Shown: positions 44,465 through 54,750, numbered from the stretch's first letter. The stretch is 64,000 nt of DNA from Ryuthela nishihirai (GCA_038380435.1 JAWZYU010000018.1:51919751-51983750), one strand, 5' to 3'. A program made the numbers and translations. Notes: generated by a model not told the origin, from the sequence alone.

Positions 44465-44534
44465 TTAAAGCATCGTAATGTATTTTATGAAAATGTAGAA
44501 TAAAGTGCTTCCAGATGTAAGCATACAAATTTCG

Positions 44535-44828
44535 CAAGTGCCACAGATTTACCAGAGTTGAAATTTATCTTAGCAAAAACCCCACCCTGCACTCGATCAG
44601 TAGAGGACACCGATGGGCCTCCGTCCGTCCGTTGGATGGAACGTTAAGCCGTGACCCGTATGCAGGAGAACCATATACTGTGAACGTTAAGAACACGTTG
44701 GGTGGCCTTACCTGGAGGCTATCATCTGTTTCCTAACAGTGGCTCCCCTTCCCCAACGTTCTCTGAGCCCTCGGGGTCCTTGTGTCTGACAAAAAATATT
44801 CTCACTCAGAAGTAAAACAACCCAACCA
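44535..44828 (+). mobile_element. SINE-A, old copy
   Basis: Begins near the B-box 3' side (CCAGAGTTGAAATTTATCT) and ends AAGTAAAACAACCCAACC. Several deletions lie in the 3' half. Confidence 0.8.
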
Positions 44829-44896
44829 GTAACATGAGGTTATAAATGACGGCGTTGATTCATCCTTTACCAGCATTATCGGCATGAAAAGGACTT

Positions 44897-45279
44897 TGGG
44901 TTGTTTTACCTCTGAGCGGCACTTTTTTGCACATCATGGGCTAAATGGCCAGGTCACATGGACCCCGAAGGCTCAGAGAAGGTTGGGGGAGGGGTCCCAC
45001 TGGAACAGCTGTTGGGAGACAGATGGTAGCCCCCCCCCGGCAACGCCATCCACCGTGTTCTTTAACGTGCACAGGGTATGGCTCTCCCGCACACGGGGCT
45101 TCACGTCCCATCCGACGGACGGCGGCCTTTCCAAGCCCATCGGTGTCCCCTACTGACCGTGGGCAGGGCGGGGAATTTTGCGGAGATAAATCTCAACGCT
45201 GACCCAGCTGTGACTCGAACCTGGGAACTACAGATTACGAGCCTGGCGCGCTACCGACTGAGCATCCCCCCGCCCCCCT
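44897..45279 (-). mobile_element. SINE-A, near full length
   Basis: Inverted. It shows CCCCCCCCGGCAACGCC in place of CTCCCGTCAAGGCC, and a 10 bp loss in CACGGGGCTTCACGTCC. The head abuts the next SINE-A head to head. Confidence 0.92.
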
Positions 45280-45280
45280 G

Positions 45281-45552
45281 CAGGTTCGAGTTCCACTTGG
45301 GCCAGCGTTGAGTTTTATCTCCGTAAAACTAACTCCATTCCCTCGGTCAAAAGGGGACACCGATTGGCTTGAAAAGGCCGCCATCAGTCGGATGGGACGT
45401 TAAGCCGTGGTACCGTGTGCGGGAGAGATAATACCCTGTGCACGTTGAAGAACACGCTGGATGGCCTTGACGGGAGACTACCATCTGTCTCCCTACAGCT
45501 GTAGAGTGGGTCCTCTCCCCCCAACTTTCTCTGAAACCTCGGGTCCTTGCGA
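45281..45552 (+). mobile_element. SINE-A, 3'-truncated at a junction
   Basis: Starts at the B box (CAGGTTCGAGTTCCACTTG) and runs to GGTCCTTGCGACCTG, where it fuses to the middle of another copy. Confidence 0.85.
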
Positions 45553-45836
45553 CCTGCCCACGGTCAGTAGGGGACACCGATGGGCTTGGAAAGGCAGCCG
45601 TCCGTCGGATGGGACGTTAAGCCGTCGCCCCGTATGCGGGAGAGCCATACCCTGTGCACATTAAAGAACACGCTGGATGGCCTTGACGGGAGGCTACCAT
45701 CTGTCTCCCAACAGCTGTTCCAGTGGGTCCCCTCCCCCAACCTTCTCTGAGCCTTCGGGGTCCATGTGACCTGGCCATTTAGCCCATGGTGTGCAAAAAA
45801 GTGCCGCTCAGAGGTAAAACAACCCAACCCAACGGC
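45553..45836 (+). mobile_element. SINE-A, 5'-truncated at a junction
   Basis: Starts at CCCACGGTCAGTAGGGG and ends AACAACCCAACCCAAC. It is much closer to consensus than the piece it is fused to. Confidence 0.9.
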
Positions 45837-45839
45837 ATT

Positions 45840-46545
45840 TGTCCAACACATCCCTTTACCATTCACGAGACCAACTTGCGAACTGTGCAGCAACAGAAAG
45901 TGCTCGTAAAGTAAGGAAAAGACACGAAAGCTGGCGATGCTGGTGGATTATTCTCAGATTGGACCATACGGCTTGGATGCTCTAGGACAGGCAGGAGATT
46001 TCTTTCTTTATATTTTTTTCTATATGTTTATTATTTATGTTACGTATGCTTTTCTACCGACTTTACCTTTCAAAAATTCTTTTTCACATTTCATTATTAG
46101 GAAAATATGGTAGTACCGGTAGTCAGCTGCATCTCACAGGAAAGCTACAAATCTTTCCATTGTAGCTTTCAGTGAAGTAATTCCCGAGGTGTTTAAGGGA
46201 ACGGATTTAGACATTCATTAAGTGTGAAAATATGCATGAAAAGTAATCAGGTTTTAGATATTAACATTTGTGGTATGGGTATTATACTTTATTTTTACTA
46301 TCATTGTTTTTAACTGTATTTTTATTTCAACTAAGGCGAATACAAGACTGCGTCTAATTATATTTGGTTTCTTTAAAAACATTTCTCATGCAAACAGCAG
46401 AGTTATTTAACTGGCAATTGCTATTCTCCATAAATGCTAGATAACGGGGAGTTTACTGTAATAAGAATTGTATTGTCGAGGTTTTGGATATCGTAGCCTA
46501 TGGCTGCTTGAGGAGGAGGATGATGATGGATTTTCTTAACTCCAG
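45840..46545. other. AT-rich spacer
   Basis: No supported feature. Confidence 0.4.
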
Positions 46546-46557
46546 TTGGTAATATAG

Positions 46558-47281
46558 ATTCTAAATAATATTGTTAAATTCAATAAACGTGTAATTAATG
46601 AAGATCACATTGGCAATATTTTTCATTATCTGAACATTTTACCAGTTGACTTGTTATATACTTATGTAACTATCTTTAGAAATTACTTTAAAAATGAACA
46701 CAAGGAGAAAATTTTGCATGTGATCAATGCAAGACGAAAGTGTGAAAATTATTTTGTTGAACCAGTTTTTCACAATAATTATGGGAAAGCGCGGATATCT
46801 TATCAAATACCCAAAATTTTTAATTCTCTACCGAGAGATCTGTTATGCCTGAGCACTTATTCAGAAATTAAAACTAAAGTTTCGAAATGGTTACTAGATG
46901 TAAATAATTGAAAAGTAATGCTTAAAAAGTCATATCCTGTATCTGGTATCCTTTAAGCAAGTGCAATTTTAATGCGAAATGATGACTTGTACCATAGGTG
47001 ATAGTTTTGTGCTATGTGCTGTAATACGAAATTTTATAGGTTTATTTTATAAATGTGTTTAATTTTTCATGTCTGTGTTTTAATACGTGTTTTTTTTGTT
47101 GTTGTTATTGTTTTAGTTTCTTTTTTTAATTATGTGTTTATTTTCCATTATACATGTCATATTCTTTAATAACACTGTCGTGTTATTGAAAGAAATCCTG
47201 CTGACAAGCCATAAGGCTTAGCGGGGTAATCTATGTATATAACCATACTAAGGCTTAATAAAGATATTATTATTATTATTA
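46558..47281 (+). mobile_element. Non-LTR retrotransposon 3' remnant
   Basis: An open reading of 117 codons (46558-46911) after a stop carries the pattern seen at the C-terminal end of Jockey/CR1-type reverse transcriptase polyproteins. It includes ENYFVEPVFHNNYGKARISY, then PKIFNSLPRDL and a final WLLDVNN. It is followed by a 3' untranslated part ending AAGGCTTAATAAAGATATT and ATT repeats, which would be the retroposon tail. The 5' part is absent, as in a 5'-truncated copy. The clade assignment is tentative. Confidence 0.6.
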
Positions 47282-47490
47282 GATGGTCCTGATGAAGTTG
47301 AAACTAATGGGCCCCCGAGAAGTCCCGATTTGACAGGGGATGCATTAAAAGCATAGTTTATTCAAAAAAAAATTCGCAACTTACAGCATTAAAGGAAGGA
47401 ATTACTGCAGGTCCTATAAGTGTTACCAGACTTACTGAGCCGAATATAGACCGAAGTTGAATATCACGCCACCAATGGTATGAATGTCAT

Positions 47491-47700
47491 GCCGTCCCAT
47501 GGCCGCGTGGTTAGCGCGCTTGGCTACTGATCTAAGGGACCTGGGTTCGAGCCCCGGGTAAGGTATGGCTGTTTATGTCGTTTTTCTGCTGAGGGCCTGC
47601 CATCCTCACAGACCTTCTACTATGGCATATAAACTGACAGGCTCCTGTCAGACCTCTGTGGCAAGCAGCTGCTTGAGGGGGTATTTATTTATTATTATTA
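47491..47700 (+). mobile_element. SINE-B, reference copy
   Basis: Describes the family. The tRNA-like head is GCCGTCCCATGGCCG (consensus A box TGGCCGAGTGGT) with B box GGTTCGAGCCC at 47544-47554. The body includes CTGCTGAGG-TCCTGCCATCC in most copies. Perfect palindromes CTGACAGGCTCCTGTCAG (47634-47651) and CAAGCAGCTGCTTG (47662-47675) follow, then AGGGGGTATTTATTTATTAT. No reading frame. The hairpins may be the recognition site of a partner LINE (inference). Confidence 0.93.
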
Positions 47701-47702
47701 TT

Positions 47703-49078
47703 TAATGGTGTCCACATTCAAAGCTTGTACGCAAAACGAAACTTTGGGAGAACCTTGACATTTTATACATAAACTTACTTTTGTTATTTAATTGTGTAAT
47801 AAAATATAGAACTTGAAAACATGGATATTCTTTTATGTTGATCTTATATGTATCATCATCATCATTATTTTCATTTTATGGCGCTGCTGTAAACCCTCCC
47901 CATATTGGTGAGGAGAGGGGGGGTTATCAAATTCACCAGATCGTGAAGGGGGAAAAACCATGTTGCTTTATAGGGGACTCCAAAGGCTGCCGCTATCGGA
48001 AAACTTAAGGTTAGAATACAATGAAAATTTTTAAACAATAACCTTAGAAAACATACGAATGTGCTTCCCCGACGTCCTTTTCTAGGAGAGTAAAAAGTTC
48101 TAAAAGCTTTTGAGGAATTTTAATGTAACACATAAAGTCAAAAGTTACCAGAATACATTTTCATTAGGTTCATATGTAAACAATGTATGTGTCAATATTG
48201 CGAATGTATCATACGGAAATCATTTTTTGGCCAAAAAGGACATTTAATTAAGGCAAAATCGATACAAACTGAGTAAAGTATATTAGTTCGAGATTAACTA
48301 GTTTCGTCTCTGAAACCGAAATTTAATTTCTTCAAAGAATGTATCTCAACGAATCTGTTGATTTACTTTTTAAAAAATGCCCTATCACAGATTTGTGATA
48401 GGGCATTTTTTTTTTTCCAAAATATTCATTTAGTGTGTCTTTTCCTTTAACAGAATTTCAACAAGGAAAGGGAGATCAATGACAAATTGGCCAATCCAGT
48501 CTTCTTCATTCTTCTTTCTTCTTTCGTCTGGAAATATTTCGAACCATTATTTAAAGAAATGCCAAAGAATTGGATCCTTACCAAAAATAGAAAAAGATCC
48601 CAGTCTCGTTTAGTAAAGTGTTCTTCTCGATGTAAAGAAAACTCTAGCTCCTACCCAGCGATTATTTGGACTGCATCTCTTGTCGAAAATAGCCGCGCGA
48701 TGCGATCGCTTCTTTTAAGCTCTAATGGCCTTTTTAATGGCGACTTTTAATTCCGGTCGGATGTCATTACAGCTGATCGAAAGAGAAGGACCTATCTCTC
48801 TCTCTCCGTTTAGTTTGATCCTCCAAATCTGGAAGATGTCCCATATTTTTGTTATTTTCTTTTCTGAATTTCGGCGAAAGTGTTTTCCTTAATGCTTAAT
48901 GGCGTCCCTGTTCTCAGTGAGGAGAAAAATCAGTTTGTAAGAAATCTCAGAGTTGGGACAATTCACACAAAGAATGCAGAATACGGAGTACCTTTTTTAA
49001 GAAATATTTACCTCGTCAATTTACCTGAAATACAGGGTCATTAAAAAAGAATACGCATATTTTAAAGTGCTATTTTTT
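47703..49078. other. Unique stretch with a perfect hairpin
   Basis: No supported gene. The sense open frame 48487-48750 shows no known domain. The hairpin at 48372-48411 is listed separately. Confidence 0.35.
48372..48411. repeat. Perfect 18 bp hairpin
   Basis: AAAAAATGCCCTATCACA, a four-base loop GATT, then the exact complement TGTGATAGGGCATTTTTT. It is too short for a typical miRNA precursor. It may be a relic of a palindromic element. Confidence 0.85.
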
Positions 49079-49090
49079 AGATAATTAAGT

Positions 49091-49477
49091 TGGGTTGGGT
49101 TGTTTTCCCTCTGAGCGGCACTTTTTTGCACACCATGGGCTAAATAGCCAGGTCACAAGGATCCCGTAGGCTCAGAGAAGGTTGGGGGAGGGGACCCACT
49201 GGAACAGCTGTTGGGAGACAGATGGTAGCCTCCCGTCAAGGCCATCCAGCGTGTTCTTTAACGTGCACAAGGTATGGCTCTCCCGCACACGGGGCCACGG
49301 CTTAACGTCCCATCCGACGGACGGTGGCCTTTCCAAGCCCATCGGTGTCCCCTACTGACCGTGGGCAGGGCGGGGAATTTTGCGGAGATAAATCTCAACG
49401 CTGACCCAGCTGGGACTCGAACCTGGGAACTACAGATTACGAGCCTGGCGCGCTACCGACTGAGCCACCCCCGCCCC
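49091..49477 (-). mobile_element. SINE-A, full length, young
   Basis: A perfect 12 bp TSD AGATAATTAAGT at 49079-49090 and 49478-49489. Nearly consensus, with GGGTTGGGTTG tail units. Confidence 0.96.
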
Positions 49478-49689
49478 AGATAATTAAGTAAAGAAGTAAT
49501 TGCGCCTATAATGGCGTGATATTCAACTTCCATCTATACTCGCCTCAGCATGTCTGGTGTAACACTTGTAAAAATTGCAGTGATTTTTTCCTTTAAATGT
49601 TATCAATTAAGAATTTTTTTAAGGATAAACGAAACTAGCTTGTACTAGTCCCGGAACTAGGAAAAAATGAGAGGAGGAAGGGATAATAT

Positions 49690-49970
49690 TTTCACTTAAC
49701 TGTCGCTGCCTGTCTGTAGATGTTCAACGTTTTTCTATTCTTTGAGATAAATTAAAAATCCTTTTTGGTCTGGATAAGTATTGATGAAATATTACGATTC
49801 ACATTTTCCAAATTTCCCAATAGCGTTAATATCCCGCATTAATGGAAAAATTTTAAATGCCAAAAAATGAAACGAATATTGAAAACAATCCAATTATGCG
49901 AGAAATTTCAAATTTTTAGTGGTGGAGTGAGTGGTGGAGTGAGAAATACAGATTTTTGTACTGAATTCAA
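49690..49970 (+). repeat. Dispersed repeat, family D copy
   Basis: GCCTGTCTGTAGATGTTCAA, CCTTTTTGGTCTGGATAAGT and GAAATATTACGATTCACAT occur in the same order at 51730 and 52200 in diverged form. Near 49915 GTGGTGGAGTGA is doubled. Confidence 0.45.
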
Positions 49971-50028
49971 GCAAATGCTTTGCTCCCTTACTCCAACGTC
50001 GAATTTTAAGAGATACATTTTATATGTG

Positions 50029-50210
50029 GTAAATACTCTCTCAAGCAGCAGCTGCTTGTCATAGAGGTCTGACAGGAGCCTGTAAGTTTATCTGTGAGGA
50101 TGACTGAACCTCAGAAGAAAAACAACACCAACATCCAGGCCTTTCCCGGACCTCGAACCGAGATCCCTTTCGATCAGTAGCTAAGAGTGCTAGACACACG
50201 GCTACGGGTT
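50029..50210 (-). mobile_element. SINE-B, diverged
   Basis: Inverted. CAAGCAGCAGCTGCTTG has an extra CAG, and the pair GACAGGAGCCTGTAAG shows one change. The head is degraded (GATCAGTAGCTAAGAGTGCT). Confidence 0.8.
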
Positions 50211-50379
50211 GTAGAGGTACTGATAAAATATTGCTATATTAATTTTGCCAATCATCCATTTCTTTGAATTTTCATTGTTAGATGATGCTAAAGGAGGAAA
50301 ATAAAAAAAAAATATTTATTCTCTTTGGAAATAAGCGTCCCACTTTCTCCAGAGGGGATATATTACTCTTCTAGTTTTT

Positions 50380-50765
50380 GAGTTGGGTTGTTTTACCTCT
50401 GAGCGGCACTTTTTTTGCACACCTTGAACTAAATGGCCAGGTCACAAGGACCCCGAAAGCTCAGAGCACGTTGGGGGTGGTGACCCACTGGAACAGCTTT
50501 TGGGAGACAGATTGTAGCCTCCCTTCAAGGCCATCCAGTGTGTTCTTTAACGTGCACAGGGTATGGCTCTTCCGCACACGGGGCCACGGCTTAACGTCCC
50601 ATCCAACGGACGGCGGCCTTTCCAAGCCCATCGGTGTCCCCTACTGATCCTGGGCAGGGCGGGGAGTTTTGAGGAGATAAATTTCAACGCTGACCCAGCT
50701 GGGACTCGAACGTGGGAACTACAATTACGAGCCTGGCGCGCTACCGGCTGAGCTACCTCCGACCC
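50380..50765 (-). mobile_element. SINE-A, full length
   Basis: TSD TCTAGTTTTT at 50370-50379 and directly after 50765. Several substitutions against consensus, for example GAACTAAATGGCC and GAGCACGTTGGGGG. Confidence 0.92.
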
Positions 50766-50945
50766 TCTAGTTTTTTTTAAAACGAGATATAAACAGAATC
50801 TAGAAACGCATGGAAGTAATGATAATTAGTGCATCGTTAAAATTCTGACAAGAATCTGTGTATTTTTTTTTTCAAATTATTCCTAATGGAATTTTAATCA
50901 CAATGGAAGAGAAAGTGTCTGGGAGATCCGAGAGTCTGGTAACGC

Positions 50946-50990
50946 TTGTCTCAAGCAGTTAGTTGCTTGCTACGGAGGTCTGATCAATAT
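50946..50990 (-). mobile_element. SINE-B 3' fragment
   Basis: CTTGTCTCAAGCAGTTAGTT and GCTACGGAGGTCTGATC match the inverted 3' end. A short ACGGAGGT/TAACGGAGGT word is repeated after it. Confidence 0.5.
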
Positions 50991-51053
50991 AACGGAGGTT
51001 CTGTCAATATACATACACTGTTCATAAGAAAAAGGGATAATTCAGATGTTATG

Positions 51054-51439
51054 GGTTGGGTTGTTTTATCTCTGAGCGGCACTTTTTTGCACACCGTGGG
51101 CTAAATGGCCAGGTCACATGGACCCCGAAGGCTCAGAGAAGGTTGGGGGAGGGGGCCCACTGGAACAGCTGTTGGGAGACAGATGGTAGCCTCCCGTCAA
51201 AGCCATCCAGCGTGTTCTTTAACGTGCACAGGGTATGGCTCTCCCGCACACGGGGCCACGGCTTAACGTCCCATCCGACGGACGGCGACCTTTCTAAGCC
51301 CATCGGTGTCCCCTACTGACCGTGGGCAGGGCGGGGAATTTTTGCGGAGATAAATCTCAACGCTGACCCAGCTGGGACTCGAACCTGGGAACTACAGATT
51401 ACGAGCCTGGCGCGCTACCGACTGAGCCACCCCCGCCCC
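51054..51439 (-). mobile_element. SINE-A, reference copy
   Basis: Describes the family. Read on the minus strand: the 5' end GGGGCGGGGGTGGCTCAG, A box at 51418-51429 and B box GGTTCGAGTCC at 51375-51385. The spacing fits a tRNA-derived internal RNA polymerase III promoter. The head most resembles a methionine- or threonine-type tRNA, with CTCGTAA at the anticodon loop. The core has GGGACGTTAAGCCG and GCACGTTAAAGAAC, of a kind shared by unrelated invertebrate SINEs. The 3' end is CAGAGATAAAACAACCCAAC. The perfect TSD TCAGATGTTATG lies at 51042-51053 and 51440-51451. No protein is encoded. Confidence 0.97.
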
Positions 51440-51729
51440 TCAGATGTTATGTCAGTGTAAAGATACATATCGAACTCCTCAATTTCTAAATTAGCTCTCA
51501 AAATATTATGACATGACTGAATTTAATTATTTAAAGCGAGTGTCTCTAATGGAAAATTTTCAAAAATATTCGCTCCGTGTTTAAGGAGTTATGAAAAGTG
51601 TAGTATTAAGTAATGGGCTTAGCCATAAGAATTTATATCAAATGTTAACCAACTCATTGAGAAATGTGTTAGATGTTTTTTTTTAACATTAGGTAATTTT
51701 TAGCTTGTTTTCAAAAATGAGATCTAACT

Positions 51730-51870
51730 TTTGTCGTCTGCCTGTAAATATGTCCTTCTTTAGACATTAATTTTTTTTAGATATAAGTTGCAAAATTCTT
51801 TTTAGGTTGGATTTTCGTTAATGAAATTTTATGATTCGCAAGTGTGAAAAATTCTCTGATGTATATCTGA
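51730..51870 (+). repeat. Dispersed repeat, family D copy
   Basis: GTCTGCCTGTAAATATGTCC, TTCTTTTTAGGTTGGATTTT and TTAATGAAATTTTATGATTC align with 49700-49800. Confidence 0.45.
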
Positions 51871-51905
51871 TGTTATATAAATATCGTAAATACTAAAATT
51901 ATATA

Positions 51906-52092
51906 AAATCGTATGCTTGGCTACTGATCTAAGGGACCTGGGTTCGAGCCCCGGGTAAGGCATGGATGTATGTGTCTTTTTTCTGCTGAGGGCCTGCCAT
52001 CCTCTCAGACCTTCTACAATGGCATATAAAGTGACAGGTTCCTGTCAGACCTCTGTAGCAAGCAGCTGCTTGAAGGAGTATTTATTTTATAT
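51906..52092 (+). mobile_element. SINE-B, 5'-truncated
   Basis: Begins within the head at ATGCTTGGCTACTGATC, so the A box is missing. A long TSD of 18 bp (AAATACTAAAATTATATA, 51888-51905 and 52093-52110) proves the insertion boundaries. Confidence 0.93.
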
Positions 52093-52199
52093 AAATACTA
52101 AAATTATATAGCTCGAATTTATCTCCCAAAACAATAATAATGGCTACTTACCTTTCAGTGTAAATAGACCCGTTCGAAATTCATCTAATTAACTTAGTA

Positions 52200-52460
52200 T
52201 TTTCACTTTGTCGTTGCCGCGTCTGTGCAAATTCTTCCTCTTTTTTAAAGAGATAAGTGAAAAATGCCTTTTGAATTGGAGGATAAGTGCTAATGAAATA
52301 TAAGAATGTCAATTTTTCGAATATTCCATTAGTTCGGATTTCCGTCCTTCGAGATCGCTGAGGTTGGAAAATGGCCAAACATTTTTAACGTTAAAAATGT
52401 TCTATTCATTGCGGAGATTCGAAAACATCAGTAGTGGTGTGTGATGATCAATTATTTTAC
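52200..52460 (+). repeat. Dispersed repeat, family D copy
   Basis: CGCGTCTGTGCAAATTCTTC, GCCTTTTGAATTGGAGGATA and GTGCTAATGAAATATAAGAA follow the family order. The later part has AGTAGTGGTGTGTGATG, where the copy at 49690 has AGTGGTGGAGTGAG. Confidence 0.45.
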
Positions 52461-52739
52461 ATCGAGAGTAGAATTTTCTCCTTTATCTGTAGGGGGGAAG
52501 AATTCAGCTTTTTAAAGAGATGTAAGAAAAATATAAATTATCCCTCAAGTCAGCCCCCGATTGGCTGAGGATTATTGTGCACTGTTTTGACATATGAAGT
52601 AATGTCGCATAGTCAAACTCATCCCATTTTTCCGTTTTTTGTGAGGTTCATTTTGGGGGGAGGAGTTTTAAAAATTTTCATCCCGAAAAATTATTTAAGA
52701 TGTCATGTATAAGGTATAACAAATATTTCATTTTTTGTA

Positions 52740-52956
52740 CAGTCGCTCAAAAAAGTATCCGAACACTATGGTTGATTACAGAATTCAGAAAAAATATCTG
52801 GCAACGATTTTTTTTAGAAATTAGTGATCTGGAAATCTTCGTGTCACACGTGACACGAAGGTTGCCAGATCACTAATTTCTAAAAAAATCGTTGCCAGAT
52901 ATTTTTTCTGAATTCTGTAATCAACCATAGTGTTCGGATACTTTTTTGAGCGACTG
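52740..52956 (+). mobile_element. Palindromic MITE, short form (217 bp)
   Basis: Almost the whole element is one palindrome. CAGTCGCTCAAAAAAGTATC at one end and GATACTTTTTTGAGCGACTG at the other, the centre at CGTGTCACACGTGACACG, and TA at both borders (52738-52739 and 52957-52958). Tc1/mariner-type target site. Non-coding. Confidence 0.92.
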
Positions 52957-52959
52957 TAA

Positions 52960-53445
52960 GTTTAATTATAATTTTTTATGGCTTCCCATTTCTAAACTGC
53001 TAGATTCACCTCTGAATCATAAGCAATAAAATATTTCTCTCCAGCCTTCCCCCCCTCTCCCCGCAACGTGAAAACGATTGTTCCACTACATCTCCGGAAT
53101 GATAGGAGAGAAAGAGGTGCGTTAAACGAAAATTTGTGACGTGATGAGTGTCAGAGGATATAAAATATTTGGCCCCATGCTTTCTCCCTCTTAAAAAAAG
53201 TAGGAGGGAGGAATGTGGAAAACATTTGTCCCACAATAACTTCAGAACGTGAGGCCGAGAATAAAGAGTTTGATGTGAAACGGAAGCTTATAATTTGAGG
53301 ACTGCCCATGGTCTCCTCCTAGTTTTGCATCCCGTCACCTCTTTCCCAAAAAAATCGTAAGAAAATTTCAAGGAGGTCTCAACGAGTTATATCTCAAATG
53401 AAAAAATTCCAGAATGTAATGAGTGATCTCAAATTATGGCCCCTC

Positions 53446-53478
<33 letters not shown>

Positions 53479-53836
53479 CAAAAAAATGAAGTGAAATTTA
53501 AACGGGGATTGATCTTTACGAGTCATATGTCAAGTGAAATCTTTAGATGGGCAGGGTAAGATAAAGAATGCCGTAATTTTCTTCCCCCCAAGCAGGCGAA
53601 AAGATAAGTTTTAGTGACATAGTTCCTTGCGAAGTTGCCGTTGAAAAACAAAAAGTAAAATAAAAATATATAAAAGCTTCCTATCTTCTTATAAGCACTC
53701 CAAAATAGAAAAAATGTAAGGAATAACGATGGTGAAAAAATTTACTGTATATACATTTACTTCAAGGGAATAAAGTTAAAAATGTTTTCTCTAATCAACT
53801 AAACAAAAATTGACGTCACCCGTCGAGTTTTTTTAT
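52960..53836. other. Spacer with a 26-base G run
   Basis: The G run is at about 53453-53478. The antisense open frame 53006-53236 has no known domain. No gene recognised. Confidence 0.4.
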
Positions 53837-53837
53837 T

Positions 53838-54214
53838 GTTGGGTTGTTTTACCTTGAGCGGGAATTTTTTGCACAGAATGGGCTAAAAGGCTAGGTCACT
53901 AGGACCCCGAGGTCTCAGAGAAGGTTGGGGGAGGGACCCACTGGACAGCTGTTAGGAGACAGATGATAGCCTCCCGTCAAGGCCCTCAGCGTGTTCTTTA
54001 ACATGCACAGAGTATGGCTGTCCCCACACGGAACCACGGCTAAACGTCCCATCCGACGGACATGGGCCTTTCTAAGCATATCGGTGTCCCCTACAGAACC
54101 GAGAGCAGGGTGGGGAGTTTTTCGCAGATAAATCTCAACGCTGGTTCAGGCGGGACTCGAATCTGGGAACTGGAGATTACGAGCCTGACGCGCTACCGAC
54201 TGAGCCACACCCCT
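53838..54214 (-). mobile_element. SINE-A, moderately diverged
   Basis: Inverted, with many single-base losses (ACCTTGAGCGGGAATTTTTT; CCCACTGGACAGCTG). The head ends GACTGAGCCACACCCC. Confidence 0.88.
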
Positions 54215-54637
54215 TCTTTCAGTTTTTTTTTTTTGCAGTTAATATGAATCTTGAAAATTATTTGATCATTGGTATTCTTTTTTTTAGGGTTCATGTAGAA
54301 GCATAAGTATTTTATTTTTAAATTTTTAATTTATACTTTGATGATATAATATCTTTGCCTCAAGACCCAACTTACAACAGTATGATTCTCCTCTTTTGCT
54401 ACCTGCCTGAAATTCCGCGTAGTCTCTATATTGTCGAGCACTTTTTTGCCGCTGAAAGGATTTTCATTTTTGCCATTGCAAATGATTTTATTTTTTGCCG
54501 TTTGAATTTTTTTCTGCTTCCTCGACGCAGTTTAATTTTCCCCCAAAAGATTTTTGTTTTTTTACCACCACGAGGAATTTTTACCATAAATGAATTGAAA
54601 TTTTTTTACCATATTAGGATATTAAAATTTTTTACTA
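54215..54637. other. T-rich spacer
   Basis: A plus-strand open frame of 161 codons spans 54355-54840, but its composition is dominated by F, L and I from T runs and it ends inside SINE-A. No domain. Not called. Confidence 0.4.
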
Positions 54638-54750
54638 TCCTCAAGCAAATATCTATTTTTTTCCGACTTCAGAAACTTTTTTTAGACTTCCTAAAAAGAT
54701 TTTCTTACTTCCGGTCCATAGCATCCCATAGATCCTCGTTTTCGTTCGAT
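54638..54750 (+). repeat. Dispersed repeat, family F copy 1
   Basis: CTCAAGCAAATATCTATTTT then CGACTTCAGAAACTTTTTTT matches 55724-55792 inverted. CCATAGCAT followed by GATCCTCGTTTTC matches 58108-58150 inverted. The three copies together suggest one element. Confidence 0.5.

Noticed and set aside
48372..48411. miRNA precursor
   Set aside because: An 18 bp stem with a four-base loop is shorter than normal precursors, and no flanking stem extends it.
51056..51319. Recurrent predicted protein of about 87 residues (starting MGCFTSERHFF or similar) found at many places, and a second one starting MALPHTGPRLN
   Set aside because: Both are antisense readings of SINE-A. They appear wherever the SINE is present, break with its mutations, and have no start or regulatory context. 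They are not genes and could contaminate gene predictions.
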